From contig NZ_JALPTH010000038.1 in the NCBI RefSeq assembly GCF_023218175.1, positions 1 through 55,687 of the forward strand: a DNA stretch of 55,687 nt. Direction: 5' to 3'. The stretch is from Streptomyces lichenis (GTDB lineage Bacteria > Actinomycetota > Actinomycetes > Streptomycetales > Streptomycetaceae). Positions 25,701-34,115 of the stretch are shown here, in pieces; the first letter of the stretch is position 1, and the number at the start of each line of letters is the position of its first letter. Below the pieces are notes generated by a model that made no database searches, was not told the DNA's origin, and saw only the letters and a list, made by a program, of their open reading frames with translations. The translations under genes were made by a program, and so were the position numbers.

Positions 25701-26685
25701 CACCGCGGCCGCCCTCAGGTGCCGACAGACGACCGTCCGCCGGCAGAAGACCGCCGCGTCCGCCACCACCGGCGCGTCGGAGCACGCCCCTCCGCGCCGG
25801 GGCGCGCACGAGCCCGCCGTTCGCGCCGACGCCCCGGAGTGCGCCTGCCGTGCCGGTTTGGCGGGGTGCGCCTGCCCGCGCTGGTGTGGCGGGGTGCGCC
25901 TGTCCACGCCGGCGTTCCGAGGTACGCCCTCGGCGTGGGCGCGTTCCGGGGGCTGGGCGCCCACCCGCCGCCCGCCGGTGCCCCTGCGCCCGAGGGGTTC
26001 CCCACGGCCGGTGGCCCGGCCCGTGGGCCACCCCCACCACGGCCGCCGGCCCCCGTCGGCGCCGCCCGCCCCCGGCGCGGTCCGAAGCCCCCACCCCCGG
26101 CGCGACCCGCGGCGCACTGCCGCCCCGGTGCGGCCCATGCCGCCCGCTCATCGCCGTGCGGACCGCCGGGTCGCCGGGTGGGCCGCATCTCCACGACCGG
26201 CAACCTCCATCCTGCGGCGCACCCCGTGGCGCCCGCTCGTCGTTATGCGGGCCGCCGGGCCGCCGGGCCGCCGGGCGCTGAGCGCCGGGCCGTGGGCCGC
26301 CCCGCCACGACCGGCGCCCTCCATCCCCCGGCTCGCCCCGTAGCGCGCCGCTCGTCGACCCCGCGGGGCTCCGGGCGCCGGGCCCCGCGTAGCATCAGCC
26401 GCCCACTTTCCGGGGCCCTGCGCGCCCCCACTCCGCCCACCGGGCCTCGCGCGCCCACGCCCCGCCCGCGGCCTGTGGCCCGGCCCGTGGCGCGCACCTC
26501 CGCGGCCGGGGGTCCGCATCCCCCCACCTCTCCCCGCACGGCAGCGCCCCGCCCCCCCCGATCACACCACCGGACCCCATCCCTCACTCGTTCGAGTGGG
26601 AGGGCTGGTGGACGTGCCCGGGGGGCGTGGACGATCGGGGCAGTCGCCCCGACCACGGGTGACGGCCCGGAGAAGGGCGGTCCGT
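25701..26685. other. 985-bp stretch without a convincing gene, rich in degenerate repeats
   Basis: All six frames here are open or broken without homology I recognise and without ribosome sites. Two repeat families are visible. GTGCGCCTG recurs at 25839, 25866 and 25894 (27-28 bp period). A unit of about 100-130 bp beginning CGCTCRTCG recurs near 26149, 26232 and 26349, sharing CCACGACCGGC, CCTCCATCC and CCCCGT. Peptides read from it are only Arg/Pro/Gly/Ala. It looks like decayed or repeat-expanded intergenic DNA. Confidence 0.65.
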
Positions 26686-27762
26686 ATGCTCCGTTCCAGA
26701 CCTCTCAGCCCCCATGGGGTGCACCCGAACTGCCCATGGTCGCGGTGGCGCCGGTTCGGGCCGTTGCCGGCGCCCCTGCTGTGGGGCGGCGCCGCGGTGC
26801 TCTGGCAGGTGCTCTGCCCGCTGGCCCGGCTCGACGGGGCCGCCGCCCGGTTGGTCACCGGCGGGGTGTTCTGCGCGGTCGGGGTCTGCCTGGTCCTGGG
26901 TGCCCGGCGCGGGCTGCTGCGCGAGCTGCACCAGGTACGGGAGGTGGCCCGGGCCGCCCAGCAGGTGCTGCTGCGCCCGCTGCCGCCCCGGCTGGACGGG
27001 CTCGCGGTGGCCGCGGGCCAGCTCTCGGTCTCCCGGGAAGCCTCGGTCGGCGGCGACCTCTACGAGGCGGTCGCCACCCCGCACGGGGTGCGCTGCGTCA
27101 TCGGGGATGTGCGCGGTCACGGCATCGGCGCGCTCGGCGCGGTCGCCGCCGTGCTGGGGAGCTTCCGGGAGGCCGCACATGACGAGGCGGAACTCGGCGG
27201 CGTACTGCGGCGGTTGAACCGGGCGCACGCCCGTCACCTGAGGGAACGGGACGGTGCGGGCGGCCCGGCCGCCGAGGAGTTCGTCACCCTGCTGCTCCTG
27301 GAGATCCGCCCCGACGGCACGGTGCTGGTGGTCAGTTGCGGCCACCCCCTCCCGTACCGCCTCGGTCCCCGCGGCGCCGAGCGGCTGACCGCCGGTGAAC
27401 CGCTGCCGCCGCTCGGGGTGTTCCCGCTGCCGGCCGAGCCGCCGGTGCACCGGGCCGGTGTCCTGGCGCCCGGGGAGGCGCTGGTCCTGCACACCGACGG
27501 GGCGGAGGACGCCCGGGACGCCGCCGGACGCTTCTTCGGGCTGCGCCAGCTCCTCGACGAGAGCGCCCAGGCGGCGCCGGTGCCCCCGGCGGCCCTGATC
27601 CGGCGGGTGCACACGGCGCTGCTCCGCCACACCGGCGGGCGGCTCGCCGACGACGTGGCGCTGCTGGTGGTACGGGACGACGGCCGCCCGCCGCAGGGCC
27701 GCCCCGGCACCCTCCCGCAGCCCTGCCAGACCGGCTCGGCGCGGGAACTCCCGTACCCCTGA
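26686..27762 (+). CDS. SpoIIE-type PP2C phosphatase with two N-terminal membrane helices
   Basis: A 358-residue PPM-family serine/threonine phosphatase. Two hydrophobic segments (residues about 25-70, ending GGVFCAVGVCLVLGARRG) anchor it, then a short coiled linker leads to the SpoIIE domain, with metal-binding Asp in SVGGDLYEAV and VIGDVRGHGIGALGAVAAVL, and later CGHPLPYRLG and HTDGAEDARDAAGRFFG. Such enzymes dephosphorylate anti-anti-sigma factors in partner-switching stress pathways; no partner is encoded nearby. The ATG at 26686 has AGAAGGGCGG upstream. The stop abuts a 13-bp inverted repeat. Confidence 0.88.
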   Translation: MLRSRPLSPHGVHPNCPWSRWRRFGPLPAPLLWGGAAVLWQVLCPLARLDGAAARLVTGGVFCAVGVCLVLGARRGLLRELHQVREVARAAQQVLLRPLPPRLDGLAVAAGQLSVSREASVGGDLYEAVATPHGVRCVIGDVRGHGIGALGAVAAVLGSFREAAHDEAELGGVLRRLNRAHARHLRERDGAGGPAAEEFVTLLLLEIRPDGTVLVVSCGHPLPYRLGPRGAERLTAGEPLPPLGVFPLPAEPPVHRAGVLAPGEALVLHTDGAEDARDAAGRFFGLRQLLDESAQAAPVPPAALIRRVHTALLRHTGGRLADDVALLVVRDDGRPPQGRPGTLPQPCQTGSARELPYP

Positions 27763-27911
27763 GGTCGTCTCGCACCCCGGCCGGGTGAGGAGCGGCCGGC
27801 CCCGTCCGCCCGCCGCGGAGTGTGGGCGGGTCAGGCGGACGGACGGTGCACGAGGGCCGCCGCGTTCTACGAGGGGGAGCCGGCGACCCGGCCGCTCTGT
27901 GCGAGACGACC
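27763..27911. repeat. 149-bp segment bounded by perfect 13-bp inverted repeats
   Basis: GGTCGTCTCGCAC at 27763-27775 is the exact reverse complement of GTGCGAGACGACC at 27899-27911. The match ends at exactly 13 bp on both sides. The left end touches the phosphatase stop codon. No flanking target duplication is evident. It may be a miniature element remnant or a paired binding site. Confidence 0.6.
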
Positions 27912-27970
27912 AGTCAACCGCCCCGCCCGCCGCGGCGGCAGTGCGCGCGCCGCCCGGAGGCGGGTACTCC

Positions 27971-27989
27971 GTTCACACCCCGTGCGAAC
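27971..27989. promoter_or_regulatory. Inverted repeat operator candidate upstream of the NsdA-like gene
   Basis: GTTCACAC-CCC-GTGCGAAC is an 8-3-8 dyad with one mismatch, 11 bp before a TACGCT -10 box (28000-28005). Fifteen bases of it (CACACCCCGTGCGAA) recur exactly at 30492-30506. Confidence 0.55.
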
Positions 27990-28118
27990 GCCGCCGCACT
28001 ACGCTGTCGCCATCGGGCGGCCCGCCCAAGGGCCGCCCCGCGGCGCCCTCCCCCGCCCGGTAGGGCACCCGATCCGTCGTCAGGCCCCGCCCAGGGCACG
28101 CGACCACGAGGGGCCACC

Positions 28119-29459
28119 ATGCAGCCCAACACCCTGCTCGACGCCCTGCTGGACGAGGCGGGCATCTCGCACGCCGGCCTCGCCGCCCATGTCAACCAGG
28201 CCGGCCGCGCCCGGGGACTGGCCCTGCGCTACGAGCACACCGCCGTCGCCCGCTGGCTGAAGGGGCAGCGCCCGCGCGGCCAGGTCCCCGACCTGATCTG
28301 CGAGGTGCTCGGCGCCCGGCTGCGCCGCCCGGTCGGCCTGGACGACATCGGCCTCGGCGTACCGGGCCAGGCGCCCGCCGCGCACGGCTCCCCGCTGTCC
28401 GGCTTCGTGGAGCGGGCCACCGCCCTGTGGCGCTCCGACGAGCAGCAGCGCCCGCACATACTGGGCGCCTCCGCCGTCACCGGCACCCCCGCGGTGATGC
28501 CGGTCTGGGAGTGGGAGAACCCACCGGAGGACACCGACGTCTCCCGCGCCGGGCAGGACCGGGTCGGGCCCTCCGACGTCGCGCTGCTGCGCGCCGCCCG
28601 CGCCCACTACGAGCTGATGTACCGAAGATCCGGCGGGGTCGCGACCCGGGCCCGGATCGTCCGGTTCCTCAACACCGAGACCGCCCCGCTGCTGCGCGGC
28701 GGCTACAGCGACGCCCTGGGCCGCCAACTGCACCGCGCCACCGGCGGACTGGTCGCGGTGGCCGGGATCTGCGCCTACGACTCCGACGCGCACGGCCTGG
28801 CCCAGCGCTACTTCCACCAGGCGCTGCGGCTGGCCAAGGCCAGCGGCGACCAGGGGCTCGGCGCCTATGTGATCGCCCTGCTGGTCAACCAGTCGCTGTT
28901 CCTGGGGGAGTTCCGGCAGGCGGTGGCCTTCGCCGAGGCCGCGCTGCGCACCGCGGGCCGGCAGATCACCCCCGCGCTCGCCGCCGATCTGCACGCCATG
29001 CAGGCCAAGGCGTACGCCCATCTCGGGGACGGCTCCGAGGCGCTGGCCTGTATCCGGCGGGCCGAGGCGGAGGCCGAGCGCATCCGGCCCGGCCGGGAGC
29101 CGGACGAGACCGGCTACGTCCAGCCGGGACTGGTCAACGTCCAGGTCGCCGAGGCGCTGCTGAGCCTGGGCGATCTGCACGCCGCGCGGGAGCACGCCAC
29201 CGCCGCCGTCGCCACCCCCGCGCACGACCGCGGCCGGGTGCACCGGCTCGCCATGCTCAGCCGGATCCAGCTGCGCCAGGGCGAGCCCGACCTGGCCGCG
29301 CGCACCGCCCGCGAGATGGCCGAACGGGCCCGGGGGATGGAGTCCCAGCGGCTGCGCGACCGGTTGCGCGAGGTGCGCGGCAAGCTGGCCGCCAGCGGCT
29401 GCCAGAACGCCGAGGAGGCGGCCGAGCTGATCGACGGGGCGCTGCGCGTGCCGCTGTGA
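28119..29459 (+). CDS. NsdA-like TPR-containing transcriptional regulator
   Basis: A 446-residue Streptomyces-type regulator. The N-terminal 60 residues form a helix-turn-helix-like module (LLDALLDEAGISHAGLAAHV then HTAVARWLKGQRPRGQVPDL). The rest is helical with tetratricopeptide-type repeats (AQRYFHQALRLAKASGDQGL, VAFAEAALRTAGRQ, EALACIRRAEAEAERI). It resembles the NsdA family of negative regulators of development and antibiotic production. CGAGGGG precedes the ATG. The dyad at 27971-27989 in its promoter suggests autoregulation. The specific target is unknown. Confidence 0.82.
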   Translation: MQPNTLLDALLDEAGISHAGLAAHVNQAGRARGLALRYEHTAVARWLKGQRPRGQVPDLICEVLGARLRRPVGLDDIGLGVPGQAPAAHGSPLSGFVERATALWRSDEQQRPHILGASAVTGTPAVMPVWEWENPPEDTDVSRAGQDRVGPSDVALLRAARAHYELMYRRSGGVATRARIVRFLNTETAPLLRGGYSDALGRQLHRATGGLVAVAGICAYDSDAHGLAQRYFHQALRLAKASGDQGLGAYVIALLVNQSLFLGEFRQAVAFAEAALRTAGRQITPALAADLHAMQAKAYAHLGDGSEALACIRRAEAEAERIRPGREPDETGYVQPGLVNVQVAEALLSLGDLHAAREHATAAVATPAHDRGRVHRLAMLSRIQLRQGEPDLAARTAREMAERARGMESQRLRDRLREVRGKLAASGCQNAEEAAELIDGALRVPL

Positions 29460-29537
29460 CGTCCCCCGTGCGACGTTCCGCCCCGGGCCGCGGACTGCTG
29501 CGATGTTGCCATCCCCTTGTCGGAAGGTGGCAGAAAC

Positions 29538-30068
29538 GTGCAGTGGACGAACCGATCCGAACAAACTGTGTATGAGAACCGCTGGTTCAAGGTCAACCTG
29601 GCGGATGTCGCCGTGCCCGGCGGACGCCGGCTGGACCACTACCTCATCCGGCTGCGCCCGGTGGCCGCGGCCACCGTCGTCAACCCGGCGAACGAGGTGC
29701 TGCTGCTCTGGCGGCACCGCTTCATCACCGGCAGCTGGGGCTGGGAGCTGGCCGCCGGGGTCGTCGAGGACGGCGAGGACATCGAGACGGCCGCCGCCCG
29801 GGAGATGGAGGAGGAGACCGGCTGGCGCCCCGGCCCGCTCACCCATCTGCTCACCGTGGAGCCGTCCAACGGCCTGAGCGACGCCCGGCACCATCTGTAC
29901 TGGGCCGAGGAGGCCGAGCACATCGGCGAACCCGAGGACGCCTTCGAGTCCGCACGGCGGGAGTGGGTGCCGCTGAAGCTGGTCCCGGACATGATCGCCC
30001 GGGGCGAGGTCCCGGCCGCCAACATGGCGGCCGGGCTGCTGATGCTGCACCATCTGCGGCTGGGCTGA
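29538..30068 (+). CDS. Nudix hydrolase
   Basis: A 176-residue Nudix enzyme. The complete Nudix box GX5EX7REUXEEXGU is present (GVVEDGEDIETAAAREMEEE then TGW). The layout resembles ADP-ribose pyrophosphatases (VYENRWFKVNLADV at the start). The GTG at 29538 has GGAAGGTGG 7 nt upstream; the TTG at 29517 lies before that site. It hydrolyses a nucleoside diphosphate linked to another moiety; the exact substrate is not readable. It lies 79 bp after the NsdA-like gene and may be co-transcribed. Confidence 0.9.
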   Translation: MQWTNRSEQTVYENRWFKVNLADVAVPGGRRLDHYLIRLRPVAAATVVNPANEVLLLWRHRFITGSWGWELAAGVVEDGEDIETAAAREMEEETGWRPGPLTHLLTVEPSNGLSDARHHLYWAEEAEHIGEPEDAFESARREWVPLKLVPDMIARGEVPAANMAAGLLMLHHLRLG

Positions 30069-30127
30069 ACGGCCCTGCCGCACCGCGGGCCGCCATGCCG
30101 GTCGGCGCCGGCCGGACGGCCGTCCGC

Positions 30128-30385
30128 TCAACGGCCGAAGGCCTGCCACACGGTCGCGGCGAGCGCGCCGGCCGCGCTCAACGCGGCCACGGCCGGCAGC
30201 GGCCAGCGGGTGTGCTCCAGCGCCGAGACGCGGGCGGCCAGCTCGGCCAGCTCGCGGTCGGCCTGGCCGTCGCGGTGGGAGTGCAGGGCGAGCCGTCCGT
30301 CGATCCGGGCGAACCCGACGTCCAGGCAGCGGCGCAGTTCGGCCAGTTCCTCGGCGGCTAAGTGGTCGGGGTCGGTGGGGGTCAT
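30128..30385 (-). CDS. Small coiled-coil protein with C-terminal membrane anchor
   Basis: An 85-residue protein. Residues about 8-58 form amphipathic helices (LAAEELAELRRCLDVGFARI and DRELAELAARVSALEH); residues about 62-80 are a membrane helix (LPAVAALSAAGALAATVW). GAGGAGCGAGAG precedes the ATG. The architecture recalls small phage- or toxin-linked XhlA-like tail-anchored proteins, but I cannot assign a function. Its upstream region holds a copy of the CACACCCCGTGCGAA element. Confidence 0.7.
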   Translation of the reverse strand: MTPTDPDHLAAEELAELRRCLDVGFARIDGRLALHSHRDGQADRELAELAARVSALEHTRWPLPAVAALSAAGALAATVWQAFGR

Positions 30386-30483
30386 GTCTCTCGCTCCTCG
30401 TGGGGCTGACGGGTACCGGGCGGTAGCGAGTCAACCCCCTCGGAGGGAGGCCGGGGGAGCGTGTGTGCGGCGCCTCTGCGCAC

Positions 30484-30506
30484 ACGCTCCGCACACCCCG
30501 TGCGAA
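30484..30506. promoter_or_regulatory. Second copy of the CACACCCCGTGCGAA element
   Basis: TCCGCAC-ACCCC-GTGCGAA is an imperfect dyad (6 of 7 arm positions), sharing 15 identical bases with the site in front of the NsdA-like gene. It lies about 105 bp upstream of the small tail-anchored protein and just past the end of the dehydrogenase gene. Confidence 0.45.
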
Positions 30507-30554
30507 TTTTCGTGACGCGGAGTGACGGGGGCGGCACTCCCGCCCCACCCGGAC

Positions 30555-31415
30555 TCAGTTGTACGGGTAGAAGCCGGAGCCCGTCTTGCGGCCCAGCCGC
30601 CCCGCGTCCACCATCCGCTGGAGCAGCGGGGGAGCGGCGTACAGCGGCTCCTTGTACTCGGCGTACATCGAGTCCGCCACCGAGGCGACCGTGTCCAGCC
30701 CGATCAGGTCGGCGAGCTTCAGCGGGCCCATCGGGTGGGCGCAGCCCAGCTCCATGCCGTTGTCGATGTCCTCGCGGCTGGCGATGCCCGACTCGAACAT
30801 CCGGATCGCGGAGAGCAGATACGGGATCAGCAGCGCGTTGACCACGAAGCCGGACCGGTCCTGGGCGCGGATGGCGTGCTTGCCGAGCACCTTCTCCACC
30901 ACCCCCTGCGCACGGCTGATGGTGCCCTCGGAGGTGGTGAGCGCCGGGATCAGCTCCACCAGCTGCTGCACCGGCGCCGGGTTGAAGAAGTGGATGCCGA
31001 TCACCTGGTCGGGGCGGGAGGTGGCCACCGCCAGCTTCACCAGGGGGATGGAGGAGGTGTTGGAGGCGAGGATCGCGTCCTCGCGGGTGACCACCTGGTC
31101 GAGGACCTGGAAGATCTCGGTCTTGACCTGCTCGTTCTCCACGACCGCCTCGATGACCAGATCGCGGTCGGCGAACTCGCCGAGGTCGGTGGTGAAGGTC
31201 AGCCGGGCGAGGGTCGCGTCGCGCTCCTCCTCGGTGATCTTGCCGCGCTCGGCGGCCCGGTTCAGCGAGGTGTAGAGCCGGGTGCGGCCGAACTCCAGCG
31301 CCTCACCGGTGGTCTCGGCGACCTTGACCTCTAGCCCGCTGCGGGCGCACACCTCCGCGATGCCCGCGCCCATCTGGCCGCAGCCCACCACTCCGACGCG
31401 TTCGATGTCGGTCAC
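30555..31415 (-). CDS. 3-hydroxybutyryl-CoA dehydrogenase
   Basis: A 286-residue 3-hydroxyacyl-CoA dehydrogenase. The NAD-binding Rossmann motif is GVVGCGQMGAGIAEVCARSG. The catalytic His lies in GIHFFNPAPVQQLVEL, and ASNTSSIPLVKLA is conserved. The C-terminal helical domain has DRSGFVVNALLIPYLLSAIR and HPMGPLKLADLIGLDT. It interconverts acetoacetyl-CoA and 3-hydroxybutyryl-CoA in fatty-acid degradation or butyryl-CoA formation. Start is GTG at 31415 with AAAGG upstream. It stands alone. Confidence 0.93.
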   Translation of the reverse strand: MTDIERVGVVGCGQMGAGIAEVCARSGLEVKVAETTGEALEFGRTRLYTSLNRAAERGKITEEERDATLARLTFTTDLGEFADRDLVIEAVVENEQVKTEIFQVLDQVVTREDAILASNTSSIPLVKLAVATSRPDQVIGIHFFNPAPVQQLVELIPALTTSEGTISRAQGVVEKVLGKHAIRAQDRSGFVVNALLIPYLLSAIRMFESGIASREDIDNGMELGCAHPMGPLKLADLIGLDTVASVADSMYAEYKEPLYAAPPLLQRMVDAGRLGRKTGSGFYPYN

Positions 31416-31597
31416 ATCGTGCCTTTCGCTTCAGTCCTCCGGCGGCAGGTCCCCCGTGTGCTTCCGGCGCCCGCCTCGACGCCACGACGTTACTCCGTAC
31501 GCGCGGATGACGGGCGGGCCGGGGCGGGCATGCTCCGGTCGGGCGGCCATGCTCGGCCAGGACGACCCGGAAGCGAGCGGAAGCGAGGGGCGAGGCG

Positions 31598-33025
31598 ATG
31601 CGGCGGACCAGAGGTACCACGGCACCCGGCGGAACGGCGGACGCGGCGGCCGGCGGGGCGGCCGGCGAAACAGCGGGCCGAGCGGCCGAGGCGAACTACA
31701 AGGGAGTGGCCGGGGCGATCGGCGGGGCGAACCACCAGGGAGCGGCCGGGGCGATCGGCCGGAGGGGGCTGGCGGCGGCCACCGCGGGCCTGGTGGCGGC
31801 CATGATGGCCACCGGCGGCGCGGGCGCGGCGCCCCGGCGCGGCGGCGGCCGGGACCAGGAGCGCCCGCCCGCGCCGGAGGGGCAGGGCGGGGGCGGCGGC
31901 ACCGGCCGGACCTCCACCGACTTCCGCGGGATGTGGCTGGCGACCGTCACCAACCGGGACTGGCCCTCCCGCACCGGGCTCACCGCCGCCCAGCAGAGGA
32001 GCGAGCTGCTGGCGCTGCTGGACGCGGCGGTACGGCGCCGGCTGACCGCGGTGGTCTTCCAGGTGCGGCCCACCGCCGACGCGCTCTGGCCCTCCCCGTA
32101 CGAGCCGTGGGCCCAGTGCCTGACCGGCACCCAGGGCAAGGACCCCGGCTGGGACCCGCTGGGCACCGCCGTGGCCGAGGCGCACGCGCGCGGACTGGAA
32201 CTGCACGCCTGGTTCAACCCGTACCGGGTGGCCACCCACACCGACCGCACCAAGCTGACCGCCGACCACCCGGCCCGGCGCAACCCCTCCTGGGCGCTGC
32301 CCTACGGCGGCAAGCTCTACTACAACCCGGGGCTGCCGGAGGTGCGGCGCTTCGTGGTGGACGCCATGCTCGACGCGGTCGCCCGCTACGAGGTGGACGG
32401 GGTCCACTTCGACGACTACTTCTACCCCTACCCGGTCGCCGGGCAGACCTTCGCCGACGACGCCGCCTACCAGGAGTACGGCGGCGGCTTCCCGGACAAG
32501 GCGGCCTGGCGGCGGAACAACATCGACCAGCTGGTCCGGGAGACCGCGGAGCGGATCGCGGAGGTCCGGCCGGACGCCCGGTTCGGCGTCAGCCCCTTCG
32601 GGGTCTGGCGCAACGCCGTCACCGACCCGCTCGGCTCCGCCACCCGGGCCGGGGTGCAGACCTACGACGACCTGCACGCCGACACCCGCACATGGGCCCG
32701 GGAGGGCTGGATCGACTACATCGCGCCCCAGCTGTACTGGCACATCGGCAACGCCGCCGCCGACTACCGCACCTTGCTGACCTGGTGGGACGAGGTGGTA
32801 CGGGACTCCGGCACGGACCTGTACGCGGGGGAGGCGCTCTACAAGTGCGGCGACCCGGCCCAGCCCGCCGCCTGGCAGGACCCGGCCGAGCTGTCCCGCC
32901 ACCTCACCCTGGCCGCCGACCATCCGGGGGTGGGCGGGCACATCTTCTTCGCGGCCAAGGAGGTGGTGGCCGACAAGTCCGGGGCGATGGCACGGGTGGT
33001 CGCCGACCACTACTCAGCCCCGTGA
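31598..33025 (+). CDS. Exported family 10-like glycosyl hydrolase (GHL10/DUF187)
   Basis: A 475-residue protein. An unusual 55-residue N-terminal Gly/Ala/Thr stretch with a repeated GAIG motif precedes a signal-like helix (RGLAAATAGLVAAMMATGG) and a Gly/Pro linker. The TIM-barrel domain (residues about 108-470) shows FRGMWLATVTNRDWPSRTG, HAWFNPYRVATHT, GVHFDDYFYPYP and GWIDYIAPQLYWHIG, typical of the GHL10 family often found on cell envelopes. The likely substrate is a cell-wall or exopolysaccharide glycan. The ATG at 31598 follows GAGGGGCGAGG; an internal GTG nearer the signal helix is an alternative start. Confidence 0.85.
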   Translation: MRRTRGTTAPGGTADAAAGGAAGETAGRAAEANYKGVAGAIGGANHQGAAGAIGRRGLAAATAGLVAAMMATGGAGAAPRRGGGRDQERPPAPEGQGGGGGTGRTSTDFRGMWLATVTNRDWPSRTGLTAAQQRSELLALLDAAVRRRLTAVVFQVRPTADALWPSPYEPWAQCLTGTQGKDPGWDPLGTAVAEAHARGLELHAWFNPYRVATHTDRTKLTADHPARRNPSWALPYGGKLYYNPGLPEVRRFVVDAMLDAVARYEVDGVHFDDYFYPYPVAGQTFADDAAYQEYGGGFPDKAAWRRNNIDQLVRETAERIAEVRPDARFGVSPFGVWRNAVTDPLGSATRAGVQTYDDLHADTRTWAREGWIDYIAPQLYWHIGNAAADYRTLLTWWDEVVRDSGTDLYAGEALYKCGDPAQPAAWQDPAELSRHLTLAADHPGVGGHIFFAAKEVVADKSGAMARVVADHYSAP

Positions 33026-33080
33026 CTCCTCCCGGTCAGGACATCCCCGCCCCGTAATCCCTCCCGGTCAGGTCATCGCG
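33017..33080. repeat. 32-bp direct duplication containing the glycosyl hydrolase stop
   Basis: GCCCCGTGACTCCTCCCGGT at 33017 and GCCCCGTAATCCCTCCCGGT at 33049 begin two similar 32-bp units. The first holds the hydrolase TGA and the second holds the stop of the convergent DUF1918 gene. Confidence 0.8.
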
Positions 33081-33316
33081 CCGGGCCCGCTGCCCAGGGT
33101 GCCGGGCTCGCCTCCGAGTCCGGCGGGCCGCTCATGGTGCCGTACAACGCTGTCCGGGCCCGGGGACATCAGGGCCTCATGGCCGTCGTCGCGGAAGCGC
33201 ACCCGGTACGGCGGCTCGCCGTCGTACCCGAGGACCTCGATGACCTCGGCGGTGCGGTCGTGCTGCCCCACGGTCCTGCCGTGCACCAGCAGCGTGTCGC
33301 CCACGGTCGCGTGCAT
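33068..33316 (-). CDS. DUF1918 domain protein
   Basis: An 82-residue protein with the DUF1918 motif: MHATVGDTLLVHGRTVGQHD, then VIEVLGYDGEPPYRVRFRDD, and GPDSVVRHH. The family is small, cytoplasmic, SH3-like and of unknown role, widespread in actinobacteria. GAGGAGGT lies upstream of the ATG at 33316. The frame is open further upstream but that start is favoured by the ribosome site. Confidence 0.9.
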   Translation of the reverse strand: MHATVGDTLLVHGRTVGQHDRTAEVIEVLGYDGEPPYRVRFRDDGHEALMSPGPDSVVRHHERPAGLGGEPGTLGSGPGAMT

Positions 33317-33468
33317 GGGGACCTCCTCATGGCGGTGGTGGTTGATCCCCCTGTGGCGTACTTCGTCCGTATCGCGAGTGTACGTCCGGAGGCCCGGGGC
33401 GCTCACCCGTACGGGGACTTGCGCCTCGGCCGCCGCCGGACCCTCTCAGCGAACATCCCGCGCACCCC

Positions 33469-33497
33469 GTGACAACCCCGTCCGCTGCTGCCAGAGT
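33469..33497 (+). promoter_or_regulatory. Promoter of the GNAT gene, leaderless
   Basis: -35 GTGACA (33469-33474), 17-bp spacer, -10 CAGAGT (33492-33497), then 6 nt and ATG at 33504. No ribosome site is present. Confidence 0.55.
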
Positions 33498-33503
33498 CCG
33501 ATC

Positions 33504-33977
33504 ATGGACCAGACGAGCGGGCGGACGGGCGGGGCGGGGCCGGGGGAGCGGGGCGCGGCCACCGGCCCGGCGTACGAGATCTCCACCGACCCCGCCCGGC
33601 TGGACCGGGCCCGTGTCCACCACTGGCTGTCCACCGACGCCTACTGGGCCCTCGGCCGCAGCCGCGCGCACCAGGACCGGGCCATCGACGGCTCGCTCAA
33701 CTTCGGTGCGTACGAGGACGGTTCGGGCGCACTCCTCGGCTACGCCCGGGTGGTCACCGACCAGGCCACCTTCGCCTGGCTGTGCGACGTCTACGTGGAC
33801 CGGGCGGCGCGCGGCCGGGGGATCGGCGGCGCCCTGGTGACCGCCGTACGCGCGCGGCTGGCACCGCTCGGGCTCAGGCGGATCATGCTGGCGACCGCCG
33901 ACGCGCACGGGCTCTACGCCCGGCACGGCTTCACCGCCCCGCCCGACGGCGAGTTCATGGTGCTGCCCCTCGGCTGA
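33504..33977 (+). CDS. GNAT family N-acetyltransferase
   Basis: A 157-residue acetyltransferase. The acetyl-CoA pyrophosphate loop is seen in DVYVDRAARGRGIGGALVTA, and the C-terminal strand in IMLATADAHGLYARHGFTAP. LSTDAYWALGRSRAHQDRAI near the N-terminus is typical of a subgroup of small GNATs of unknown substrate. The promoter places the transcription start at the ATG. The stop codon lies in a 23-bp tandem repeat. Confidence 0.9.
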   Translation: MDQTSGRTGGAGPGERGAATGPAYEISTDPARLDRARVHHWLSTDAYWALGRSRAHQDRAIDGSLNFGAYEDGSGALLGYARVVTDQATFAWLCDVYVDRAARGRGIGGALVTAVRARLAPLGLRRIMLATADAHGLYARHGFTAPPDGEFMVLPLG

Positions 33978-34083
33978 ACCACCCGCCGGTCCTCGGCTGA
34001 ACCGCCCGCCGGTCCTCGGCTGAACGCCCGCCGGTCCTCGGCTGAACCCCCGGCGCCCCTCGTGCTGAACCGCCCGCCGGTCG
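33969..34083. repeat. Five tandem 22-23 bp repeats containing the GNAT stop
   Basis: CTCGGCTGAAC recurs at 33969, 33992, 34015, 34037 and (as CTCGTGCTGAAC) 34059, separated by CGCCCGCCGGTC. The first copy contains the GNAT TGA. The array fills the gap to the next gene. Confidence 0.85.
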
Positions 34084-34115
34084 CGCCCCCGGCACCGGCT
34101 AGCCTTGAGCCCACG

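Noticed and set aside
25719..26685. Overlapping open frames between tetR and the phosphatase gene
   Set aside because: Arg/Pro/Gly-rich translations in all frames with no ribosome site or motif; attributed to GC-rich repeats.
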